Shown here piece after piece: positions 1-10,500 of a DNA stretch of 64,000 bases. Position numbers and translations under genes: made by a program. Positions within the stretch are counted from its first letter, which is position 1. Each line of letters begins with the position of its first letter. A model generated the notes under the pieces. It made no database searches. It was not told where the DNA came from and was given only the letters and a program-made list of their open reading frames with translations. The stretch comes from Voacanga thouarsii. Lineage: Eukaryota > Streptophyta > Magnoliopsida > Gentianales > Apocynaceae. Location: assembly GCA_026120185.1 (NCBI GenBank), contig JANUWF010001659.1, positions 2,604,001 to 2,668,000 on the forward strand, written 5' to 3'.

Positions 1-1319
1 TTTGATCCTAAATTCGAGAGGACGTTATCAAAAATTCGCCGGACAATTCAACGGAACCTGATCGTAGAGATGGATGGTGCTCAACAGAACAATGCTGGGA
101 ATAACAGGAGGGTCATGGATGACTTTGTGAAACCCGCAATCTAGGGCACAGGCTCGAGTATCACTAGACGTAGGATAGATGCAAACAATTTTGAAATAAA
201 GCCCAATATTATCCAAATGGTACAAAATATGGCTCAATTTGACGGGCTACCTGAAGAGGATCCCAACGCTCACTTAGCTAGTTTTCTTAAGATTTGTGAT
301 ACTTTCAAGATGAATGGTGTTTCTGAAGATGCCATTAAGTTAAGACTTTTTCCTTTTTCCTAGAGAGATAGAGCAAAATCTTAGTTAAAATCCTTATCTA
401 CAGGTTCCATCACAACTTGGAATGCCCTAGCTGAAAATTTTTGGCCAAATATTTTCCTCCAGCTAGGACAGCCAAACTCAGGAATGAAATCTTCGCCTTC
501 CAACAATTAGATTCTGAGCCCTTACATAAAAATTGGGAGAGATTTAAGGAGATGTTGAGAAAATTCCCACACCACGGATTTGAACTGGGAATGCAAATGC
601 TTATCTTCCTGAATGGCCTTACATTCGCAACATGGCAAGTGGTGGACTCTTTTGCAGGGGGTTCCATCAACTATAAGACCCCGGAACAAGTATTTGAGTT
701 TATTGAAAATTTGACTTCTAATAACTATTCTTAGGGAAGTGCAATGTCTAAGGCTCATGTGCAAGGAGTGCACAAAGTAGATGCTGTGACAGCATTAGAG
801 GCTAAGGTAGACGCCTTAACTCAAAAGATGGAACAGTTGGTGATGCCTCAAGGCCAAGTTTTAAACATCAATAGCGATTTCTGCGAAGAAGGACACCCCA
901 ATCACGAATGCCAAAAGATGAGGTCACTCCAAAAATCTTCGAAACAAGCGGCCTTCGCAGGTAATGTCGGGTCAGGTAACAATCCATATAGTTCTACCTA
1001 TAATCTTGGTTGGAGAAATCACCCTAATTTCTCTTGGAGCAATGGGAATCAACCTAGGTAGAGTTCTTTCAATTTTGGAGGTAACCAAAAGAATCCAAAC
1101 TCCATGAACAACACGGCAGCACCTCAAAAACCACCATTGGAAGAGTTGATTGGCCAATTGGTAAGTACCACGGAGACTAAGTTCCAAGGAGTCGATATGA
1201 CAACAAGGAACCTCGAAGCTTCCATGCGCAATTTGGAGAACCAAATTGGTCAACTAGCCAAATTCTTGGAGGATCATCAAGCGGAGATACTACCAGGGAA
1301 TATTGAGGAAAATCCATGA
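1..1319 (+). pseudogene. Athila-like gag, element 1 (5' truncated by window edge)
   Basis: Retrotransposon Gag, the structural protein that packages the element RNA. The reading frame enters from the left edge and can be followed through several frames. Family hallmarks in order: [16 protein letters not shown] and [22 protein letters not shown] (about 190-315), then [47 protein letters not shown] (441-610), VHKVDAVTALEAKVDALTQKM (about 770-830), a degenerate zinc knuckle region SDFCEEGHPNHEC (about 877-915), and the end ASMRNLENQIGQLAKF. In-frame stops and at least one frameshift near 435 break it; for example the usual Trp after RDRAKS is a TAG. No protease or RT follows. The same protein order is seen at 60233-61633, which supports the reading. 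Clade assignment to Athila is from recognition, not a search. Confidence 0.85.
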
Positions 1320-2394
1320 GATCACAGCCGTGGAAAATCTTGAAGCATTTTTACTCTTTTCTTTACTTTCCATTTTGGTGATGAAGACAATTTTCTATTT
1401 ATGTTATTTCAATTGATTATTCTTATTCCAGTGCATTATTCAGCATTTGTGTGTTTTCTGCATTCTTATAAAAAAAAAAAAAATGGGAGACCGGACAGAA
1501 CCAAGCCGGCGCCGGCGCCGTTCCTGTCAGGTGGAGCAAAATTAAAAGGCCATTTTGGCCACTTTTTCTTCAAAATCTCCATTCTCCCTCGCAAATCCTC
1601 TCAAGATCGCGCCGGCTTCACATCCCTCATCTCCTAAAATTTGATTTTTCAAGTCCTAAACACCTCCATAACACCTATTGACTTCTTTTTTGTTGATCCT
1701 ATGGATCAAAACCCTCAAAAGCTTCGATTTTTCACAACAAATCCACATTCAATCCACAAGCAAAGAGAGTATATTTTTACAAAAAGCTTGCATCTTTTGC
1801 TTACTCATGCATTCAAGAGCATAAAGGTATGATTTTTCTTTACTTCCTACGGTTAAAATAATGGAGATGATTTTTTCTAATTTTAGGGAGATTTGTGGCC
1901 GAAAATTGGGATTATGTATGCTATGCTTGATTTATGCATTTGAGCTTCATGAATTGGATTACATTAGGAGTAATTGAGCCTTTACTACTTGATTCATACT
2001 TACGACCATTCAAGAATTCATATAGCTCAGGCTACAATTGTGGTTATTGGTGATACTTGAATATACGTAACATGCATTGGTGATCACATAATACCATGAT
2101 ACTGCCTTCATTCACATGATCATGTTTACTAGTATGCTTTGAGAATATCAGCACAGTTATGCTTTACAGTGAATTTTACATGCATTGTGCAGGTTGTGTT
2201 AAATTGATTGAAGGTGATTAATTGAATTGGTTGTTGGAGTTGATATATATTGAAGGAGTTTGGGTTTTGTAGATTGTGAGCTTGGTTGAGGGTTGTGTGT
2301 GATTTGAGGAATATTTGTGCAGGGGTTGCTATCCTATTGTCAGTTTTGAGCTTACTTGTTCTCTCTCCTTGTTACACCCATTCCTTACTTGACC
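1320..2394 (+). other. gag-ORF2 spacer of element 1, no gene seen
   Basis: Noncoding stretch between gag and the second ORF of element 1. It holds an A-run at about 1469-1483, a GC-rich palindromic cassette just after it, a C/T-rich stretch (about 1560-1640), and AT-rich sequence up to the ATG at 2395. Element 2 has the same order (61634-62786). Short ORFs here, such as 1401-1637, have no recognisable family features. In a standard Athila element this is where protease, RT, RNase H and integrase would lie; none is detectable. Confidence 0.7.
1484..1545 (+). repeat. GC-rich palindromic word cassette, internal copy (GGCGCC type)
   Basis: A short island of high GC in AT-rich DNA, containing GACAGAACCAAG followed by overlapping GCCGGC and GGCGCC words. 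The same combination (ACAGAACCAAG next to GCGCCGGC) is found in the 3' LTR of the same element at about 7186-7215. Words are self-complementary hexamers. Function unknown; an RNA structure role is an inference only. Confidence 0.7.
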
Positions 2395-3052
2395 ATGTCT
2401 AGAGTAAGGAGTCAGTCTTCTAAAAGGGCGAGAACTTCCTCGTTCTCAGTCCCATTATTCGTTGATCCCTTATCTCTTAGACCTATTGCGTTTATTGATG
2501 CCTCTTGTGAGGAATGGTACAGTAAGAGAACATCTAATAAAATTATTATCAAGCGTACTTTCTCACCCACCTTAGACCGTGCACTCAAATTGGGAATGAT
2601 GTTTAGACAGCTAGGATGGGGGTCGATAGTACAATTGAAAGGGAAGTATTGTCCCGTGCTTGTTAAGGAATTCTATGCTAATATAACGGATAAGGGCAAT
2701 AAACATCTTCCACATATTGAAATAAGAGTGAAAGGAGTTCCTATTGTCATCACTCAAAACCAATTAGCTAACCCCCTCCAGGTTTTTGACGATGATACTT
2801 GGGCAAGGGATTGATGTGAATAATCAAAAGATTCTTTCGGACCTGAATTGGGATATTAGAGAGACTAGAGCTACCCTAGGCTTATATATGCATAATGCCT
2901 TCCAAGCTAATAGCTTCTATTCCAACAATGATTTGGCAGCCAACTTTTGCGCTTTAGTTTACATGTTTGGATTTAATGTTGTCCCCGTGCTAGTAGTTTC
3001 AATGAGACTAGGCTTATTAACACTTATATTTTGCATCGGATGATGAACATAT
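2395..3052 (+). pseudogene. ORF2 of element 1, N-terminal part (putative plant transposon protein domain)
   Basis: Second ORF of the Athila-like element, starting at the ATG at 2395 (MSRVRSQSSKRARTSS). The pattern basic N-terminus, GWGSIVQLKGKYCPVLVKEFYANI, then VKGVPIVITQNQLAN is that of the protein family annotated as putative plant transposon protein (I recall it as PF20167), found with Athila-like elements. A stop after residue 140 and a frameshift near 2790 separate this from the continuing similarity (ILSDLNWDIRETRATLGLYM, NNDLAANFCALVYMFGFN). The gene is interrupted by the solo LTR at 3053-4575 and resumes at 4581. Molecular function of the family is not established. Confidence 0.75.
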
Positions 3053-4143
3053 TGTTAGGGATATGCCCTAGAGTCAATTTGTACTTATACTATTGTCGTT
3101 ATGTTTTATATAATAATATGAGGGTTTTCTTTTCATAAATAGTGCATTTTATTTTGTGGTCATCAAGTACGTGACTTGATAGTAAAACCCTACAATGAAT
3201 ACGATGACTATTTTAAAACTGTCCCTGATCGATTATTATTATTGAAACAATAATAAATTAAGATTTGTATGTTTGTGACTTGATGGCTATGTTTTGCTGG
3301 TTATGGATATTTGTCATATCGAGTCAAAACATAAATAAATATTAGAGAACATTGTATTGGACATGACCCACTGTGAGTACTTCATGGAATATGTCATAAG
3401 TACTTTCTAGCCATAATGATATTAAAAGTCCTTCGATCTAAATTCATCATAGTTTCCTACTCGATAAATTCTATATTTTGACGTTGTTTAAAGTTGTCTT
3501 TAATCAGATAATAAATTAGACTACTGTTGGATATATAATAAATCTATGAGAGGATTATGAATGATAGTGAAGGAATTTGTCCCTCTCAATTATGGGAGAG
3601 ATATCCATGGCCCCCTTGATAAGTTAGACTGTTAAAATGCATGGCTGTGCTCAAATATATCAATCTAAGATATTGATATTATTTGTTTGAACAGTCTACT
3701 ATGGAATTAAGAAATAATTGATTAAGCTTAATAAGGATGACATACTCCGTGCCTTATGCTTAATCTGGATATCGTGTGACAAAAGGACTAAATATAAAAT
3801 TATGGTTTGGTTCAAAGAGATCATTGATCTTCATTTAACCTGGATAGTTATAATGTTTTGCTAGAAATCACTTATAACTTGTGCGTAATTTAAATATGAT
3901 TTGGGCACACTGCCAGTGTTAAATGAACTTATAGGGTCACACAATAAGCGAACTTGTTAGGTCATTTTTCTGGTAACCAGATTTGATGAATTTGGAAATA
4001 TGTCTAAGTTAATCGAACTTAGAAAATTTACCAGATACAATGAATTTGAAAATATGTCTATATTCGATGTATCTAGATAATGTCCAGATTATAAGAATCT
4101 AACTCGATAAATTAATTGTTTAAATAACTGAGATAATGGCATA

Positions 4144-4198
4144 ATCTTATCATATCAGTTTTAATTTAATTTGAATTTAAATTAAAATATGATAAGAT
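4144..4198. repeat. AT-rich long hairpin inside solo LTR
   Basis: Perfect 12-bp outer arms, ATCTTATCATAT (4144-4155) and ATATGATAAGAT (4187-4198), enclose a second inverted pair, TTTTAATTTAA and TTAAATTAAAA. The whole can fold into a stem of about 23 bp with a small bulge and short loop. Confidence 0.8.
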
Positions 4199-4529
4199 AT
4201 TATTAGGGTAGGACTCTAAGAGGTTTGGGGGTTTTTAAGAAAACCCTAGCCGTCTTTTCAAGAGTATTATTCTGTTGAGAACATTCGTGCCATTCTCTAC
4301 TAGAAAAAAAAAAAAACCCTTTTCAAACCTTAGGCGCTAGCACTCCCCGGGTGATGAGTGAGTTCGCGGTGTGTATTCGATAGAGGACGTTCGCGCACCG
4401 CAGCGTCTGGTGATCATTCAGGTTGCACGTGCAGCAGCACCATCGGAATTGAAGGATATCGATTTCACCAACCAGAGGTAATTCTGCAAATCTACGATCT
4501 TCTTAGTCATTTACTTGGATCTTCGGAAA

Positions 4530-4570
4530 GGATTCGTGGATGTTTTCCGTGTTTAGGAGTCCACGAATCC
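4530..4570. repeat. 11-bp perfect hairpin just before the LTR 3' end
   Basis: GGATTCGTGGA (4530-4540) and TCCACGAATCC (4560-4570) are perfect reverse complements around a 19-base loop. The stem ends 5 bp before the LTR terminus at 4575, so it would lie in the U5 region. Confidence 0.85.
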
Positions 4571-4580
4571 TAACTCATAT

Positions 4581-5125
4581 TACCTATTCCTCTTGCCCCT
4601 TTGATCATCCAATCTATTAGGGAGGTTGTTCATCACTGTCTTTCCACAAAAGTCTTTGTTTTTCCCTTGGTTATAATGAAGATTCTAAAGGACTTTGGGG
4701 TGAGTCTTGAGGAAGAACTCATGGAGACTACCACTGATCACGATATGGTCACTGAGCAAACTCTTATGAGTTGCAGATACAAATACAGCCAGGAGTTGAA
4801 GAAGTGGCTCACTCCCTTCGAGGTCCGCCATCTCGGTCAGGTAAGGCCACCTACAGTAGAGGAGGAACAACCACCACCACTGGCACGTGCTAGATCTGGC
4901 AGTTCTTAGTCCCATTCCCGGACTGACTTTGAGACCACTGTGCTGGGATGCCTCGACTAGCAAATGGAGGTGCTCCTATGCTTGCTGGGTACTATGGAGG
5001 ACATGGCAGGACGACAAGCTACTATGGAGTAGCTGGTAGCCGAGTTGAGACAGCATTCTTCTGGGCCATATGGTGGTGCGGGTACCTCTACACCAGCTGA
5101 GGATGATGATGAGGAGGAGGATTGA
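4581..5125 (+). pseudogene. ORF2 of element 1, C-terminal part
   Basis: Continuation of the 2395-3052 gene after the solo LTR. Readable similarity to the copy at 63430-63984: IREVVHHCL, DFGVSLEEELMETTTDHDMVTEQTL, then SCRYKYSQELKKWLTPFEVRHLG, a Pro-rich stretch, and a strongly acidic end (AEDDDEEED) before the stop at 5123-5125. In-frame stops lie near 4907 and 4960. The acidic tail is shared with element 2. Domain identity is as for the N-terminal part. Confidence 0.7.
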
Positions 5126-5427
5126 TGATTTTTCTCGAGCACTCTTGTTTTTCCTTTCTCTTTTATTGTTTTCTTTAGTTAGTTTTTATTTTTTTTTGTG
5201 TACTCTTTCTTTCTTTTGTTTTAGCTTTATTTTCCTTTTCTAGTTTTTATGCTTTGGTATTTTCCTTTGTATTTTTCTTTTTAAGTACTTTGATGATGCC
5301 TCACTCTTTAAGCATTCAGCTCTTGTATGACATAATGCCAAATGAATGGAAGTTTGTTTTTCCTATCTCTTCTCCTTTATATTTTTGGTCCTATGGTATT
5401 GGTTATTCTTGTTATATTTATTTGGCC

Positions 5428-5463
5428 ATTGAGGACAATGTCCAGTTTAAGTGTGGGGGAGAG
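5428..5463 (+). promoter_or_regulatory. Internal polypurine-tract-like module
   Basis: ATTGAGGACAATG followed by TTTAAGTGTGGGGGAGAG closely matches the module that abuts the 3' LTR at 6883-6917 (TTGAGGACAAG, then TTAAGTGTGGAGGAATA). A second plus-strand priming site is a possible role; this is inferred from sequence likeness only. Confidence 0.6.
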
Positions 5464-6064
5464 ATTTGATTGACAAGTTTTCTATACATATTCTTTAGCC
5501 TTCTTGGGAGTAAACAAATTTTTGTGCGAAAATTTTTCAAAATTTTCTGATTTCATGTGCGATTTCAAACTATATTTTTAGTGCATGTCTTTATGATGGA
5601 TTATAGAGCATATGTTTTATATAATTTATAGCTTATGCATGACTTTTTGCACTCATTTGGACAAAGTAGTTCTTGATAAAATGCTTTGCATTATTCTTAA
5701 ACTTGTTTTTCTACTAAAATTCATGGAGCATCATAGAACTTACTTGAATACCTCTCGAGGAAAAATAAGAAAGACAATCATGATTTAACTTAGGAATGAC
5801 GGTAATAAGCATTCTTTGGATAGTTTGGGCTTTTCAAGCCTTCCTATTTTCACAACATCCTTAATGCCTATTTTAAGCCTAAATGGTTGATTTCTTTCAT
5901 TAAAACCCGTCACAATATTTTGTCCATTTCTTGTGCTGAGAGTTTGAATAAATTTTCAAATCTTTATGCTCTGGGTGGATGAAAGTATATGTAAGAGAAT
6001 GTTAAGGGAGTACGGGGATAAAGATCATGACTTATTACTTTCAGTTATGGATCAATAACAAGTT

Positions 6065-6375
6065 GAGCTGGAAAAGAAAAAAAGAAAGAGAAGAAAGAGA
6101 AAAGAGAGAGTGAAAAAAAAAAAAACAAAGGAGTTGAAAGAAGAAAGCAAAAAGCTGTTAGAAAGAATGAAAGAAGAGAAGTGAAAAATAAACAACAACA
6201 GTAGTGAAAGAAAAGATCGCAAAAGGAAGGGTGATTGAGCTAAAAAAAAAAAAGTTAAAGTTCACATAAAGTCTTTGACACCATTGCTGGAAATTTGAGT
6301 GATCTTGTGAAAGAAATAAAAAAAAGAGTTGATGAAAAGAAGAGTTGAAAGAAAAAAAAAGAAAAAAAATACAGG
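6065..6375 (+). repeat. A/G-rich strand-asymmetric tract
   Basis: About 300 bp composed mainly of GAAAGA, GAAGA and poly-A words on the plus strand, with several A-runs of 9 to 13. It lies in the noncoding 3' region of element 1 and has no coding similarity. Confidence 0.75.
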
Positions 6376-6882
6376 ATTTGCTTGAGTGGAATTGTAATTG
6401 CTATACAAGGTTATGGTTTGATTGATTTTTGGAATAGGAGAGCAAGAAGAGTTGGAAATTATTGATTCATTTGTTTATCCTTTTTCTTGCTAACTCTTAG
6501 TTTTTCTTTGACGTTTGATTCTCCTATATCACTCGTTTGATAAGCTACATTACAAGCCTTTAGCCTTACATTACAAGTTTAAAAGTCCTACTTGATTTAA
6601 GTAGAATCATGATATGTCTCGGATTAGTGGAGAGAGTGTATGAAAAGTAAGCATATGGAATGCATATTCTTTTTAAGCTAAATTCTTTCAAATGGTTTGA
6701 GAATATTATTAAGTATTGTGATGGTTCTACTAAGTCATTTATCACTAACACAAGTCTTGCATTGGTTGTGAAAGATAGAGTAGCATGTGTTTTATGTTCT
6801 TGAATGAAGAAAGCATTGGAGATATTATTTTGAAATTGATTGAGTGATCCTTGTGTTTTTCTATTTTTTCTTGATACTTTGC

Positions 6883-6917
6883 TTGAGGACAAGCAAAAAG
6901 TTAAGTGTGGAGGAATA
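6883..6917 (+). promoter_or_regulatory. Polypurine tract before the 3' LTR of element 1
   Basis: TTGAGGACAAGC, then AAGTGTGGAGGAATA directly precedes the LTR start TGATAGGGG. Position and purine content fit the plus-strand primer of reverse transcription. Confidence 0.75.
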
Positions 6918-7089
6918 TGATAGGGGTTAAATTAGTCATATTTTTCCTAATTATTTGAGGTTCATTTGTAATGCATTTTGTTCAATAACTAGTTATATTC
7001 CTTCATATTTAAGATTTTACCCATGGAAAGGTATTTTATTCTTTATTTCAGATTTTTGGGGTAAAATGAAGCAAAAACGTTGCAAAACA

Positions 7090-7350
7090 GATTAGAGGCG
7101 GCGCCGGCTAGGACAGAGGAATTGGCGCTGGCTATGCATTGTTGAAGCGAACTTCAAAGCGACGGAAAAATTGGTGAAACAGAGAAGAACAGAACCAAGG
7201 CAGCGCCGGCTGTGAAGCTAGAACCGGCGCTGGCTACATTTTGGAACTCATTGTGCAAAATTCAAAGAAAAATTGGCGAACGAGTAGAAGAATAGAACAC
7301 AACCGGCACCGGCTCTAAGAGTCAAGGTGGCGCCGGCTGTGCCCTGGAGT
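7090..7350 (+). repeat. GC-rich palindromic word cassette in LTR (GGCGCC/GCCGGC type)
   Basis: Six GC islands spaced over 260 bp: GGCGGCGCCGGCT, GGCGCTGGCT, GGCAGCGCCGGCT, ACCGGCGCTGGCT, ACCGGCACCGGCT and GGTGGCGCCGGCT, several preceded by AGAACAGAACC-like words. The background is AT-rich. Equivalent clusters sit at the same place, roughly 170-430 bp from the LTR start, in the related LTRs. Confidence 0.8.
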
Positions 7351-7464
7351 AAAGGCAGTGCTGTGATTTTTCTATGCGTTTTTGGTAATCTGAGGAGTTT
7401 TAGTATCTTCCAACTTCTACTCGGCCAAAAACATGATACCTACGAGTTTAGGCACTCCTTAAGG

Positions 7465-7474
7465 CTATAAATAG
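7465..7474 (+). promoter_or_regulatory. TATA box of LTR
   Basis: CTATAAATAG. The same element is at 32420-32429 (reverse orientation) and, as TATATAAATA, at 22444-22453, at matching LTR positions, so it is the likely Pol II core promoter. Confidence 0.65.
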
Positions 7475-7560
7475 ATGAAAAACACAAGGGAAAGGAGGAG
7501 AATTCATTGATCATCATATGAAAATTACTCAATCAAAGGAGGAATTCTTCAAGTTCAAGG

Positions 7561-10500
7561 TGTAATACCCCGCCCAAAACCACCTTTGACTATGGGGAAA
7601 AGTCATGCATTGCATAGCATTTTGCATTTTATGTGGTAGCTTAGAATTATTTTATTTGCATGAATGCATGTGAATTTTTCCATTGCTCTTGCATTTGAAT
7701 TAATTGATGTGAAATAGTTGTGTTGTTAAAGATTTGGATAAGGGAGGTTTGGTCGAAGATTTGGAAGGATGAGTATTAGGGTGGTGAGAACTGCTTGTGG
7801 AAAAAAAATTAGTATTGGAGTTGTTTTGGAATAGCGGGGAGGTTGGTGATTTCCTTTGGTGACCCGAGTTCGAATCCTACTTTTTGTGAAGTTAGGTTCT
7901 CTTCTTGAAAATTCCTTTCCTTAGAGTTTCCATATCTTGGCCAAAAAAGATCTAACAAACCTAGAGAAATTTTAGTGTCATTATTCCAAGGAAATAAGTC
8001 TATATATTTATTCCCTAAATTTAAGGATTTTGATGTGAATAAAGTTCACTTTTAATTTTCAGCTTTTACCCTTTAGGATTTTCAAAAAAACCTTAGCTAA
8101 TAAATAAAATTCTAGCTTGATTTTAGCTTAATGGATGTTACCATGGATAGTTGGAATTAAAGAGTCCTTTTCCTAGTAGGAAACCTTATTGATTTTAATC
8201 CTAGGATGTTAGCTAAAAATCTGGAAAAAATTCCAGATTATGCCGCCACTTCTTGGAGGAACTTTAGCTCAACTCAAACTCTTCCAAAGTTAGGAGATCT
8301 TATCCTAAACCCCTTAGCAAATTAGACTTTTATTTCAATCCAAATTCAACTAGGATTTTCTTCCTTATCCTAGCAGAATTTCGGCAGCTTTGTGTCAACA
8401 CAAGCTGTCCGAAATTCCAACATCTTTAGCTACAATCCAACTCTTCAAACCCTAGCTCAAAACACCTATATACTCCTCATCAATTCAGGTTACCTTAGCT
8501 GCACAAAACCAGAATTTTATTCACACAAAAACCACTGAAATTCGCCCAGCTTGTACACAGGATTTTCGGCAGCTTTGTGCAGGGAATTTCCGCCAGCCTT
8601 GCACACCTATTGCAACCGAAATTTTTCACACATAACCCACCGAAAAACCCCAGTTGATCAAGCTATTTCCAGCACCCAAAACCCTCAATTTTCCTCTGAA
8701 AATTTCGGCAGAACTAAAGCAGCCAAAACAGTCCAAAACTTGTTATTCTTGCACAGAATTTTCGCACAGCTTGCACAGGATTTTCAGTCACCAAAATCCA
8801 CACAAACTCTTCCTTGTTTGGCCCAAAATTCTAAACACACTCAACCCTTCTCTTGAGCATTATTCCGGCTAGCCTAGGGGAGCAAATTGTAGATTATTCT
8901 CTCCCCTTAAACTCACCTAAAATTGGCAGTAAGGAGAGACATCACAAGCTGAAATTTTCGCCCTTGCTGTCCAAGAAAACTAAAGCCATTAGGAGTCTTT
9001 CTAAACATCACCATCTAACCCTAAACCAATCTTCTCCAACTCTACATCATAGCAACCGTCTACCCTCTCCATTCTATGCAAAAATTTCAGCAACTTCTCT
9101 CTGCAAATTTTCGAAAACTTAAGAACTATTCAAAGCAAAAATCGAACACACCTTAAGGTAAGCAAAAATCCTCTCAACCTCTTGATTCCGTTTTCTCTAA
9201 TGATTCTTTTCTCCTTCTTCTTCCCTTAAATCACGCCCCATAGAGGCTAATTTCATCTTCTTCTTTAATTTTCGGTCAAGAGGAGCGAAGGAGGTAGCTT
9301 TTCTCTTCTTCTCAAGCGAACTCGGGACAATCACCATAGGAGCATTGAGACCTCATTACCCGGTTGTTTCAAGGTAAGGGAATACCCACCCTTGATGTCG
9401 AAAGTAAAGTTTAATGGTGTTTCTTAGCGAGATGAACATGTGGTCGTGGTATATGATCTTTGGGGATTGGATAGTTTACTTGGAATTAAATAGGGGATTG
9501 CGAATTGTTGTGAAAATAAATGAGATTAGAGCATGTTTGAATTAATTGAGACCCTGATCATGATATTATATGGTTTAGATCAGGAGGATAATTGAGAAAA
9601 GCAAGCCGTGAATTTATCACGTCTATCTGAGGCATATAAAGTAAGTCCTTGCATAAACTCTTTTGTTAAATGTTGTGATGGTAAGTCCTTGTATAAACTC
9701 TTTGGTTAAATGTTGTGATGGCAAGTCTATGTTGTGAAGCTTTGTAAAGCTATTGTTGAACTATGTTTGCTTGGGTTGTAAACGTGGATATTTATTCTTT
9801 AAACGGTTTTGTCAAACTAATGATTTTATCAAGAAAACTATTCTTTTCCTTAAACTTTTGGAAGTCTCTTTTAAAAAACACCACGTTGTACAAATCCAAG
9901 GTGTGGAGATATTTTGAATCAGGAATTGATGGATATGTTCATTGAGTACTCAATAAGGGTAGGCTAACAATACTAGTCTTGGAGGGCTAGCGTAAGTTTT
10001 CTGGCAGGAGGCCACCTCCAGAAGATGAACTCTGCTTGAAAAGGCGACAGTGTTGGTTGGTCAGGCCAGTCCGAGCTAGCATGTGTACCTGGTATGGTAT
10101 TATTTATATTCCCGGTATGGACACCCGGATGGTTTTGTTGGGTGTAGAGATGGAGGAGTATCTCACTCGGTGAGCTGTACACTCACCTTGATCAGAACGC
10201 CCAACGTGTGGTAATATGGTCTGGACAAGGTGCACAAAGTGTGGCGCCTTGGCCATTTTGTTCTCATGGAGCCCAACGTGTGGTGACATGACTGTTTATT
10301 CGAGTGGAGGATTTATTTTGTACAAAGTGTGACAATGAGGAAAACCCACTCCTTGCGAAAAGTGATTGTTTATGACTTGCCAAATTATTTCTACAAATGT
10401 TTTGCACTTTGCATACACGTACTATTCAAAACACCATGTGCACACACAGGACTTACTGGGATTTATTCTCACACTGTTTTACATCATATTTTCAGGAGAT

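Larger units (their letters stand above)
3053..4575 (+). mobile_element. Solo LTR, TGTTRG..TATGCCC family, TSD CATAT
   Basis: Starts TGTTAGGGATATGCCC and ends CCTAACT, a near-inverted terminal match (the last base is T where A is expected). It is flanked by the 5-bp direct repeat CATAT (3048-3052 and 4576-4580). Removing it rejoins ORF2 of element 1, as the uninterrupted copy at 62787-63984 shows. No gag, pol, PBS or PPT lies inside, so it is a solo LTR. Related LTR starts occur at 41611 and 58141. The start motif is common to several plant LTR families; I cannot place it in Copia or Gypsy from the LTR alone. Confidence 0.85.
5126..6882 (+). other. 3' noncoding region of element 1
   Basis: Long stretch between ORF2 and the terminal PPT. 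It contains T-rich DNA (5130-5290), an internal PPT-like module (5428-5463) and a purine-rich tract (about 6065-6375). No protein of a known family was recognised. The reading frame at 5254-5469 runs through the PPT-like module (ending NVQFKCGGEI) and has a counterpart in the minus-strand element (55794-56024, VHFNCGGEV). I treat both as translations of a conserved nucleotide motif rather than genes. Confidence 0.65.

Noticed and set aside
5254..5469. Conserved small protein ending KCGGEI, with a counterpart at 55794-56024
   Set aside because: The similarity is confined to the PPT-like nucleotide module and its flank; the rest of the two frames does not align.
7098..7350. CRISPR-like array or tandem satellite
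   Set aside because: Words are irregularly spaced and variable, spacers are not uniform, and the setting is a plant LTR.
8551..9122. Three overlapping plus-strand frames
   Set aside because: Inside the 7561-10778 solo LTR; low-complexity, no family motifs.
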